Shown: positions 9,229-16,399 of the stretch, in pieces | How the letters are laid out: each line of letters opens with the position of its first letter | Numbering within the stretch: the stretch's first letter is position 1 | Assembly (NCBI RefSeq): GCF_014697615.1 | Contig: NZ_JACJSD010000024.1 | Location: 1-64,000 of the forward strand | Source of the DNA: Nostoc sp. FACHB-280 | GTDB lineage: Bacteria; Cyanobacteriota; Cyanobacteriia; Cyanobacteriales; Nostocaceae | Length of the DNA: 64,000 bases | Direction: 5' to 3' | Notes under the pieces: model-generated | Database searches by the model: none | Told to the model about the DNA's origin: nothing | Seen by the model: only the letters and a program-made list of their open reading frames with translations | Program-made: the position numbers and the translations under genes

Positions 9229-9774
9229 ATGAATATTTATATTCCTATTCCTGATAGCGATAATTATGATGGCTTCTATTATCTGGATCAAGAAAATTCA
9301 CATGATATTTTATCAAGGTTTCTTAATTTTGCAATGTATCAAGATATTGAAGAAAAGAGTGAATGGATTCCTTTACCAGTGGGAATTGAATCATTCGGTA
9401 CTAAACGAGGTGATTTCCTTGGAGTTACTGGATGGACTTTTGCTTGTAATAATAGGGCTTGGAAAATTTTAGAGCCTTTAATTGGTGATAGCGTTAAACT
9501 GCTGCCATTACAATGCGATGAAGGTGAGTTTAATATTTTAAAAGTAATCAATATTATTGATTGCCTTGATCGTTCAAAGGCGGATTTGTTTATATTTGAA
9601 GAAACTGGTAGAGTTTTGGGCATAGAAAAGTATGCTTTTAAAGAAGAGTTAATTCAAGATCAGCATTTTTTTGCCATCCCAGAATGTAAATTCGTAATAT
9701 TAGTATCTCAAAAATTTAAGGACTTAATAGAGCAGAATCAATTGGAAGGACTGAATTTTAAGCAAGTGGCTTAG
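9229..9774 (+). CDS. Imm11-like (DUF1629) immunity protein
   Basis: A 181-residue soluble acidic protein. The layout, including NNRAWKILEPLIGDSVKLLP in the middle followed by LKVINIIDCLDRSKA and later FAIPECKFVILVSQKFKDLIE, matches the DUF1629/Imm11 family, often found beside AHH-type toxins. It would bind and neutralise a cognate nuclease toxin. A GGAGA ribosome site at 9215-9219 is 9 nt from the ATG. It follows the broken toxin remnant and is enclosed by two inverted MITE copies, so it is an orphan immunity gene that still looks intact. Confidence 0.65.
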   Translation: MNIYIPIPDSDNYDGFYYLDQENSHDILSRFLNFAMYQDIEEKSEWIPLPVGIESFGTKRGDFLGVTGWTFACNNRAWKILEPLIGDSVKLLPLQCDEGEFNILKVINIIDCLDRSKADLFIFEETGRVLGIEKYAFKEELIQDQHFFAIPECKFVILVSQKFKDLIEQNQLEGLNFKQVA

Positions 9775-9798
9775 GATTAAGTATGATCACCTGATCTT

Positions 9799-10020
9799 GT
9801 AGGTTGGGTGGAACGAAGTGGAACCCAACAAATGCCACGAAGAAAACCGCAAAACTTTCAACTACCAAAATATCTCAATTCCAACGGTAAAATTCACGCC
9901 ACAGTTATTTTACCTGTTGTAATATTCTCTCAAAATATGATGATTTGGTGTTGGGTTACGGCGCGATCTAGATTTAGTATGTTGTTTTCAATATCTCTCG
10001 TGCGCCTCCACCCAACCTAC
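9799..10020 (-). repeat. MITE-like element, family A, copy 2 (inverted)
   Basis: A 222-bp element with ends GTAGGTTGGGTGGA and TCCACCCAACCTAC. Its reverse complement aligns end to end with 8770-8990. No target-site duplication is evident at either copy. The short reading frame across it is not a gene. Confidence 0.85.
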
Positions 10021-10060
10021 AGAAGAGGCGATCGCAATCCTAAATCATTTGTGAATAAAA

Positions 10061-10093
10061 AGATCCCCGACTTCTTCAAGAAGTCGGGGATCT
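10061..10093. repeat. Perfect GATCCCCGACTTCTT palindrome
   Basis: A 33-nt stem-loop with arms AGATCCCCGACTTCTT and AAGAAGTCGGGGATCT around one central base. A degraded relative occurs near 46032 (GACTTCTTGAAGAAATTGGG). It is symmetric and sits just past the 3' end of the gene at 10139, so it could act as a terminator, but no clear T-run follows. Confidence 0.6.
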
Positions 10094-10138
10094 AAGCCTC
10101 TCAATTTTTAGTCTCTACCAAGTTAACAGCGTCAACTA

Positions 10139-10498
10139 TTACCACCAGATTCGATTACCATTTTCGTCAACTCTGGCTTGACGAATTACATCAGAGATTT
10201 CTTCTGCATCTTTAACATGGTGCAGGGCTTTTTTCTCACCGTTGGGTTCTTCCACAACGAAGTATGTGGGAACTGTAATATGGTCGCCTGTAATATCTGG
10301 TGAATCAACAGCAACTTGTTTTGCTTTCTCTTCAATAGATTCAGGTTTATCGGAGATTCTATCTCCGGGATTTGCCGTTAAGTTTCTTTCTTTGGCTGTG
10401 GGTTCTTCCCGTGAATGCCAATCTTTGCTGACGGGCTGTTCAATTTCGGTTTGATTATTTTCTGGTTGATTATTTTGATTTTCTAATTCTTTAGTCAT
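10139..10498 (-). CDS. Conserved hypothetical acidic protein
   Basis: A 119-residue soluble protein. The first 60 residues are Asn/Gln/Glu-rich and look disordered. The C-terminal half (TVPTYFVVEEPNGEKKALHH, then EEISDVIRQARVDENGNRIWW) looks folded and ends in an aromatic tail. I do not recognise a named family. It has no signal peptide or membrane segment and starts at an ATG. It stands alone between the MITE cassette and the metal-uptake genes. Confidence 0.6.
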   Translation of the reverse strand: MTKELENQNNQPENNQTEIEQPVSKDWHSREEPTAKERNLTANPGDRISDKPESIEEKAKQVAVDSPDITGDHITVPTYFVVEEPNGEKKALHHVKDAEEISDVIRQARVDENGNRIWW

Positions 10499-10601
10499 GG
10501 CTAGTTCACAAATTAAAACTATGTATTCACTAACTCAATTTATAAAATTAAAGCCATGATGCTGTCTTCCTTCAGAGAGACTTTCTGATGAAATTTTAAG
10601 G

Positions 10602-10728
10602 TATAGCAATCCTCAATGAGTCGTGAGAAACATAGATATGGAAACGAACCGCCAAGAACGCCAAGGACGCAAAGGTAAGAAGGAAGAAAAAGATATAGAA
10701 ATTCTACAAATGATTTAGGACTGCTATA
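10602..10728. repeat. MITE-like element, family C, copy 2
   Basis: The left end TATAGCAATCCTCAATGA pairs with the right end TGATTTAGGACTGCTATA as an imperfect inverted repeat. The core contains the common intergenic string CGCCAAGAACGCCAAGGACG. Confidence 0.6.
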
Positions 10729-10733
10729 GATAT

Positions 10734-10761
10734 TAGGGAGTAGGGAGTAGGGAGTAGGGAG
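10734..10761. repeat. Heptamer tandem repeat (TAGGGAG)x4
   Basis: Four perfect head-to-tail copies of TAGGGAG, a short tandemly repeated repetitive sequence of the type typical for heterocystous cyanobacteria. Confidence 0.9.
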
Positions 10762-10771
10762 TAGACAATAT

Positions 10772-11821
10772 TTATTTTTGCGGTTTTGTTTCTATCTTTT
10801 TAGTTAGTTGAAAGGGTGTATATTTACCCCCCAAAGCTTCAACAATAGCGCGGGTATTTGCCTCCATCATTTTGATGTATGTTTCTCCATTGCTACCTTT
10901 GGCACCAATGGAATCAGAATAAAGTTGTTGAGGCGCTAGTTGCACGCCTGCTTCTTGAGCTACGGTTTTGATCAAGGTGGGATTAATTGTAGTTTCGGCA
11001 AAAATTGCGGGTACGCCTGTTTTTTTGACTGATTCTACCAATCTTTGTACAGTTTGGGCGCTTGGTTGTTCTTCGGTGCTGATACCGATTAAAGTTCCGG
11101 CGATCGCAATACTATATGCACGTCCATAATATTGAAAAGCATCATGGGTTGTAATTAGTTTGCGTTTATCGGGCGGAATAGTTTGAATTTGTTGATTTAT
11201 CCAGGTATGCAGTTGTTTTAATTCATCGGTTAATTCGGCTGCGTTTTGAGTAAATTCTGCTTTATCTGCTGGCGATAACTCAATCAACGCATCTCGAATC
11301 ACATTAACCATCGCGGCTGCATTTTCCGCACTTCCCCAAACATGGGGGTCTGGTACAATTTCACCTTTACCTTTATCTAATTCCAAAGGTTTAACGACTT
11401 CCCCTACGGCTACTTTCTTTCCTTTTCCAGCTGCATTCATTAACTTAATTAATCCTGGTTCTAAGTTATAGCCGTTATACAAGATTAAGTTTGCTTCTTC
11501 CAAAAATCGGCTATCGGCGGGGACTGGTTCATAAACATGGGGATCAGCACCGGGTTTGAGGATTCCTTTGAGTTGAATTTCGTCGCCGCCAACTTCTTGG
11601 GTTAAGTCTGCAATGATTGTGCTAGTAGCCACAACCCTCGGTTTATCACTACCTTTGGCAGTTGTGGAGTTGGTGTTGTTTTGACTACAACTAAACAAAG
11701 TCAATGGTAAAAGCATTCCCAGACACAGCCGAAAAATCAAGCTAAAAATTTCTGGTTTCCGCCTAGGGATGGTTGGCTTTTGTTGGACGAAAACGCCCTC
11801 TATCTCAGGTATTACGCTCAT
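10772..11821 (-). CDS. Metal ABC transporter substrate-binding lipoprotein (TroA/ZnuA-like)
   Basis: A 349-residue cluster A-I binding protein. A basic N-terminus and a hydrophobic stretch end in the lipobox LFSC with acylated C45. Likely metal ligands are H95 (DPHVYEP), H160 (DPHVW), H226 (TTHDAFQYY) and D303 (YSDS). A His rather than Glu at the third position points to the Zn/TroA-type set more than the Mn-specific MntC set, but the His-rich loop of many ZnuA proteins is absent. It is transcribed divergently from the ATPase and permease, which should complete the importer. The 11822-11910 gap shows no convincing Zur-like palindrome. Confidence 0.85.
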   Translation of the reverse strand: MSVIPEIEGVFVQQKPTIPRRKPEIFSLIFRLCLGMLLPLTLFSCSQNNTNSTTAKGSDKPRVVATSTIIADLTQEVGGDEIQLKGILKPGADPHVYEPVPADSRFLEEANLILYNGYNLEPGLIKLMNAAGKGKKVAVGEVVKPLELDKGKGEIVPDPHVWGSAENAAAMVNVIRDALIELSPADKAEFTQNAAELTDELKQLHTWINQQIQTIPPDKRKLITTHDAFQYYGRAYSIAIAGTLIGISTEEQPSAQTVQRLVESVKKTGVPAIFAETTINPTLIKTVAQEAGVQLAPQQLYSDSIGAKGSNGETYIKMMEANTRAIVEALGGKYTPFQLTKKIETKPQK

Positions 11822-11910
11822 TTATCTGTGACATTACTGCTTATTATAGATTTTTTCATATTTTTCTCATTTTTGTAGTAAGCTCAAGTAATAAATATGA
11901 AAATACCCTT

Positions 11911-12735
11911 ATGGAAAACGTTTCTTTTTACGCCAACTTGGGACATACCCAGAAAATTGGTGAACGTTCTGCATCGTATATCAAAGCTATTGATATGAAT
12001 TCCACAGATGCAATTTCTATTGCCCACTTGGGAGTACATTACCGGACTCAAGAAGCCTTGAGAGATATTAACTGTGTGATTCAACCGGGGAGATTAACAG
12101 GGATTTTTGGCCCGAATGGTGCTGGCAAAAGTACACTGATGAAAGCAATGTTGGGCTTGGTTCCTGTTAGTAGTGGTGTGGTGAAGTACCAAAACCAACC
12201 CTTGATGCAACAAAAGTCAAAGGTGGCTTATGTCCCTCAACGTAGCCAAATTGATTGGACTTATCCCGCCACGGTTTGGGATGTAGTGATGATGGGAAGA
12301 GTCAAGAAAACTGGCTGGTTGCGTAGCTTTTCGGGAGTGAGTCGTCAAATAGCAAATAGCGCCTTAGAAAGAGTCGGAATGAGTGAATTCCGCGATCGCC
12401 CCATAGGACAATTATCAGGAGGACAACAACAACGAGTCTTTTTAGCCCGCGCCTTAACACAGCAAGCAGACATCTTTTGTTTTGACGAACCATTGGTAGG
12501 GATTGATCAAAAAACCCAAGCAGTAATTTTTGAAGTCTTTCAAGAACTCGCCGCCGAAAACAAAATCGTCCTAGTTGTGAACCACGACTTAGGCGAATCC
12601 ATTACCCATTTTGATGACTTGATTTTACTCAACCGCGAATTAGTCGCCACAGGTTCTAGACAACAAGTCCTCACCGAACAAAACCTACATCTGGCTTACG
12701 GCGGTAAAGTAATGTACTTCTCCGACGCAGCTTAA
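11911..12735 (+). CDS. Metal (Zn/Mn) ABC transporter ATP-binding protein
   Basis: About 274 residues from the ATG at 11911. A longer open frame back to 11773 would overlap the divergent lipoprotein gene and adds a sequence unlike this family, so it is rejected. The Walker A motif GPNGAGKS is near residue 67, followed by the ABC signature LSGGQQQR, Walker B (ADIFCFDEPLVGID) and the switch His in VVNHD. The VAYVPQRSQIDWTYPATVWDVV segment is typical of Zn/Mn importers. A start at 11995 is also possible. The permease follows 45 bp downstream. Confidence 0.9.
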   Translation: MENVSFYANLGHTQKIGERSASYIKAIDMNSTDAISIAHLGVHYRTQEALRDINCVIQPGRLTGIFGPNGAGKSTLMKAMLGLVPVSSGVVKYQNQPLMQQKSKVAYVPQRSQIDWTYPATVWDVVMMGRVKKTGWLRSFSGVSRQIANSALERVGMSEFRDRPIGQLSGGQQQRVFLARALTQQADIFCFDEPLVGIDQKTQAVIFEVFQELAAENKIVLVVNHDLGESITHFDDLILLNRELVATGSRQQVLTEQNLHLAYGGKVMYFSDAA

Positions 12736-12779
12736 ACTCTCTTTCTCCGTGTCCTCTGCGCCCTTTGCGGTTCGTATCT

Positions 12780-13625
12780 ATGTTAGAAGCACTAATCGAG
12801 CCGTTACAATACGGCTTCATGCAGCGATCGCTAGTGATTGCGATTTTAGTTGGTTTGTTGTGTGCAGTTGTGGGTAGTTACTTAATGGTGCAACGACTCG
12901 CACTCTTAGGTGATGCTATCAGTCATTCTGTTTTACCAGGATTAGCGATCGCCTTCATGATAGGCGCAAATATCTTTGTTGGCGCATTTATCGCCGGAGT
13001 TGTGAGTACAATGGCGATCGCCTGGATTAGGACGCGATCGCCAATTAAAGAAGATGCAGCAATGGGCATAGTTTTTTCTGCATTCTTCGCCCTTGGTATT
13101 ACTTTAATTACAGTTGTTCAAAAAGATAACAAAATCGACCTGAATCACTTTTTGTTTGGCAACATTCTCGGTGTTACCGTTGATGAAGTGCGAGACACAG
13201 CCATCATCGCTACCATTGTTTTAGTAGTAGTAATTTTAATCTACAAAGAACTATTATTTTACACCTTTGATCCGTTAGGCGCTCACGCAGCCGGTTTACC
13301 AGTCAATCGCCTCAACTTCGGATTAATGTTACTCATCGCTTTAACAATTGTCGCCAGTATGAAAGCCGTCGGCGTAATTTTAGTTTTATCACTGTTAATT
13401 ACTCCTGGTGCGACGGCTTATTTATTAGTCAAACGCTTACACGAAGTCATGATTTTAGGCGCAGGAATTGGGGTGTTTTCGAGTATTAGCGGTATGTATC
13501 TCAGCTACTTTTATAATTTGCCTTCTGGCCCGGCGATCGTTTTGGTAGTATCAGGTTTATTTATTTTGGCGTTGTTATTTAGTCCGAAGCATGGGGTGTT
13601 GATGCCAAGTGTGAATCGGAAGTGA
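12780..13625 (+). CDS. Metal (Zn/Mn) ABC transporter permease
   Basis: About 281 residues with eight or so hydrophobic helices, of the ZnuB/MntB (ABC-3) family. Segments seen include RLALLGDAISHSVLPGLAIA near residue 40 and a late KAVGVILVLSLLITPGATAYLL, both family hallmarks. A TTG at 12765 extends the frame by five residues, but the ATG at 12780 fits homologous starts better. It forms an operon with the ATPase and should move metal delivered by the divergently encoded lipoprotein. Confidence 0.9.
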   Translation: MLEALIEPLQYGFMQRSLVIAILVGLLCAVVGSYLMVQRLALLGDAISHSVLPGLAIAFMIGANIFVGAFIAGVVSTMAIAWIRTRSPIKEDAAMGIVFSAFFALGITLITVVQKDNKIDLNHFLFGNILGVTVDEVRDTAIIATIVLVVVILIYKELLFYTFDPLGAHAAGLPVNRLNFGLMLLIALTIVASMKAVGVILVLSLLITPGATAYLLVKRLHEVMILGAGIGVFSSISGMYLSYFYNLPSGPAIVLVVSGLFILALLFSPKHGVLMPSVNRK

Positions 13626-13681
13626 GTTTGTTTTAATGCGGAGGTGCGCCAAGGTTAACGCAAAGAGACACAGAGTGTTTC

Positions 13682-14164
13682 TCAAGTTAGTTTTTCTGAC
13701 TTTTGTTGATAGGTATTTAATGCTTCTTGAATAAACTTCTGCCATACTTCATTCGGAACCCAAATTTTATGTAAGTCTTGTTCGGCTGTTGCATCATTTA
13801 AACCTTGATGTATGCGGCGAAAAAGATACATAAAAGCCGATACTCTCATATTAGCAGCGCAGTGAACAAAGATTTTTTTATCTGAATTTGTTTCCATGAC
13901 ACTAAAAAACTTTATCACATCTTCCAGCGTCGGATTTTCCCACTCTACTGGAATGTCGACATATTGCATTCCTTGAGATTCGATAATTTCTTGTTCATTG
14001 GATAAAGCGTTGCTTGATGTTGGTAAGGCTAGATTAACTATTAGTTGATAGCCTGCTGCTTTGATAGCTGCAAATTGTTCGGCGGTTGGTTGTCCTGAAG
14101 TAGCAATTGTATCTGATATTTGGAGGAAGTTGTAGATTTCTGCAAGATGATTTTTGGCAGACAT
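13682..14164 (-). CDS. Protein tyrosine phosphatase-like protein (DUF442 type)
   Basis: A 160-residue soluble protein. It starts with the DUF442-type segment ISDTIATSGQPTAEQF (residues 16-31). The phosphatase loop reads VHCAANMRVSAF, in which Cys and Arg are separated by four residues rather than the classical five. Asp in the region DIPVEWENP may be the general acid. The relatives I know also keep HC..N.R.SAF, so this may be a family trait and not damage. Substrate unknown. The next gene on this strand (14171-14734) ends 6 bp upstream of its start, so the two are probably co-transcribed. Confidence 0.75.
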   Translation of the reverse strand: MSAKNHLAEIYNFLQISDTIATSGQPTAEQFAAIKAAGYQLIVNLALPTSSNALSNEQEIIESQGMQYVDIPVEWENPTLEDVIKFFSVMETNSDKKIFVHCAANMRVSAFMYLFRRIHQGLNDATAEQDLHKIWVPNEVWQKFIQEALNTYQQKSEKLT

Positions 14165-14170
14165 AAATCT

Positions 14171-14734
14171 TTATTGATTAAATAGCCCATAAGATAATTT
14201 ATTTTCCCATTTATTGCCAGTTTTTTCCATATATAGCAAATTGCCATATTGTGGTGTTATGGGACAAAAAGCAGTCATCTGAATTAACGCTTGAGAAAAA
14301 TCATCCGAAAAACCTGGACGAGTGAATGTATAGAACATAGACCATCTATGATCATCTTGATTAAAAAGGTTGTCATACTCTGCACTAGACAGTAAATTAA
14401 CTTTGGGATTATTAATACATGAACTTAATAAGGAAGGTTGACTGTTAATCGATATCCAATTATCAAAAGTCTCTTTTTTTAAATCAGGAAACCCAAAAAT
14501 TCTCATACCATACATCTCTGTTTCTCTTATCCGCAGATTTTCCCAAGTAATATCCTTAAGACTAGTTTTAGTAATCACCGAACCGGACTCTTCTAAAAGA
14601 TATTCTCCTGCTATACTATAATTTTTAATTAATGTCGCAAAAATCTCTGTTTCATGTTGCGATCGCATATTTTTTAAAATTATTTGATGGTTAAACAAAG
14701 TTAACAATATCTCCCGATTCAGAGATATTGTCAA
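14171..14734 (-). CDS. Hypothetical protein
   Basis: A 187-residue soluble protein that I do not recognise. It is rich in Asn, Ser and aromatic residues, with segments LKDITWENLRIRETEMYGMR and DDHRWSMFYTFTRPGF. It has no signal peptide, membrane helix or Cys-rich site. It lies between the PPC-domain protein and the phosphatase on the same strand, 6 bp from the latter's start, which favours translation as part of one transcript. Confidence 0.55.
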   Translation of the reverse strand: MTISLNREILLTLFNHQIILKNMRSQHETEIFATLIKNYSIAGEYLLEESGSVITKTSLKDITWENLRIRETEMYGMRIFGFPDLKKETFDNWISINSQPSLLSSCINNPKVNLLSSAEYDNLFNQDDHRWSMFYTFTRPGFSDDFSQALIQMTAFCPITPQYGNLLYMEKTGNKWENKLSYGLFNQ

Positions 14735-14757
14735 CCTTGATTAAGTTGTAACCAATT

Positions 14758-16056
14758 TTAAAATAAAGTTAATCGGTAATTACCGCGTTGGTTAGGTCTG
14801 CTAGAGGTGACAACTATATAATAAGTCCCATCTTCAGGTAATCTGGCTCGGTCAATGAGGGTGCTATATTTACCATCGCGATCGCTATTTGCAGCAATTC
14901 TTTGTCCTTGAGAATTGAGTAAAACGATATAAGGCGAAAACTCTTCATTTACACTATCTACACGAATACTCACCAATTGATTTTTTGTTCCTTGAAATTG
15001 TGTCACATTGTAGGGAGTACCATTTTGTTTCAAGACTAAGTTTTGCTGACTCAATTCTCCGGTTTCGTCTAAAATATAGCTGGCTCGATCATCTCGAATC
15101 GCCAGACTATAGCGGCCTGTATCTCCAGGGTTTTGGCTAGTCACAGCAATTGTATATATACCCGCTACAGGTAAGCGTGCAAAGATAAAAGCATCTCGTT
15201 CTGTTTCGCCACCGCCTCGTTTGAGGATGACGTTATTATTGGGGTCGAGGAGAAACATATAAGGACGTAAACTTAAGTTATTAGAACGTCTTTGATCTGC
15301 ACTACCCAAAAGGCGAATTTGAATTAGTTGGTTTTCTCTTCCCTCAAATTGATAGAAATGATATGGTCTACCTTGTGATTGAAAATCTCTTTTATCCAGA
15401 ATACCGAAGGCAATATCAACAAAGTTAATGTTTCTATAATTAGGTGTTCGAGAATTAGCCGCAGCTACACCTCTAGAGTTTCTACTTCTCCCTGAGTTAG
15501 TATTTGGTGTTTGTCTTCTACCTGGAGTTGGAGATACAGAACGATTTTGTGATGGTTGCGGTGGGGAATTAGTTCCTCTGGGATTTGACCTTACAGGTGC
15601 TGGTTGCGGTGTGGGGTTACTGTTTCTGGGTGGAGAATTAATAGGCGCTGGTTGCGGTGAGGAATTAGTTTCTCCAGGATTTGACCTTACAGGTGCTGGT
15701 TGTGGAGTTGGATTACTTTCTGGTGGAGATGCTTCGGGAGTAGAATTAGTTGGCGATGGTTGCGGAGTTGGATTACTTTCTGGTGGTGGGACACTTACTG
15801 GTAAAGGTGAATCAATAGATTGAGTGCGCTGTGGTGTTACAGGCGGTTCCGCCGCCGGAATTTGTTCAATTCCTTGTTGTACTGCTTCTGGCTGTCGTTC
15901 ATCGGGTGTTTTAGCAAGTTGGAATTGTTGAGAAAAGGTAGGAATTTCTAAAGCAGAGATTGGCAGAATATGACTGGCGATCGCTACACTACTAACAGAA
16001 ATAAATAAAGTTACATTTATCCTCTTGCGTAATTTTTGATTGCTTTTTTCTGCCAT
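14758..16056 (-). CDS. Secreted proline-rich protein with two PPC-type domains
   Basis: 432 residues. A basic N-terminus and hydrophobic segment (INVTLFISVSSVAIASHIL) look like a signal peptide. Residues about 65-190 form a Pro/Ser/Asn linker with repeats of the type PTPQPAPVRSNP. Two beta-rich modules follow, near residues 210-315 and 320-432. Each has the PPC (bacterial pre-peptidase C-terminal) pattern: YHFYQFEG, a run of Arg/Leu strands, and an ending G.YTIAVTS...GRYSLAI or GTYYIVVTS...GNYRLTLF. No catalytic domain is attached, so a wall or extracellular binding role is likely. The linker length probably varies between strains. Confidence 0.7.
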   Translation of the reverse strand: MAEKSNQKLRKRINVTLFISVSSVAIASHILPISALEIPTFSQQFQLAKTPDERQPEAVQQGIEQIPAAEPPVTPQRTQSIDSPLPVSVPPPESNPTPQPSPTNSTPEASPPESNPTPQPAPVRSNPGETNSSPQPAPINSPPRNSNPTPQPAPVRSNPRGTNSPPQPSQNRSVSPTPGRRQTPNTNSGRSRNSRGVAAANSRTPNYRNINFVDIAFGILDKRDFQSQGRPYHFYQFEGRENQLIQIRLLGSADQRRSNNLSLRPYMFLLDPNNNVILKRGGGETERDAFIFARLPVAGIYTIAVTSQNPGDTGRYSLAIRDDRASYILDETGELSQQNLVLKQNGTPYNVTQFQGTKNQLVSIRVDSVNEEFSPYIVLLNSQGQRIAANSDRDGKYSTLIDRARLPEDGTYYIVVTSSRPNQRGNYRLTLF

Positions 16057-16399
16057 ATTAAACTCCTCTTTTTGATGTTTATTAAATTATCTCTGCCTGT
16101 AGATAGATACGTTTTTAAATGTATAATCAGGAATCAAAAAATAATTTAAATTCTATTGGTCGCACTCAATACTCAGCAATATCTTGGTCATTGATAGATA
16201 ATATACAATTGAGATATAACAATCTCTCAATTGTAGTTATAATACTACCAATAAACAGGAAAATTCGATTCTTGTCAATTTATAATTACTGATACAAGTG
16301 TATATTAATTATTTGATCATCAGAAGTTTCCTAGCAACTTCATAGCCAAATTATACGTCATCCTCTAACATAGATACAAACAGAAAATGGATTCCCAGT
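16057..16399. promoter_or_regulatory. Divergent promoter region with perfect inverted repeat
   Basis: 343 bp of AT-rich DNA between the PPC protein and the kinase. At 16205-16234 the arms ACAATTGAGA and TCTCAATTGT form a perfect inverted repeat with a 10-bp spacer, a plausible regulator site. No other feature is evident. Confidence 0.4.

Noticed and set aside
9808-10095. 95-residue reading frame on the plus strand
   Set aside because: It lies over MITE copy 2 and the GATCCCCGAC palindrome and resembles no protein.
10772-11821. MntC identity for the metal-binding lipoprotein
   Set aside because: The third ligand position has His (THDAFQYY) and not the Glu expected in Mn-specific proteins, so I kept the wider Zn/Mn label.
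11773-11910. N-terminal extension of the metal ABC ATPase
   Set aside because: It overlaps the divergent lipoprotein gene and has no similarity to this ATPase family; the ATG at 11911 is better.
11822-11910. Zur box between the metal-uptake genes
   Set aside because: AT-rich strings are present, but no 7-1-7 TGATAAT-type palindrome could be found.
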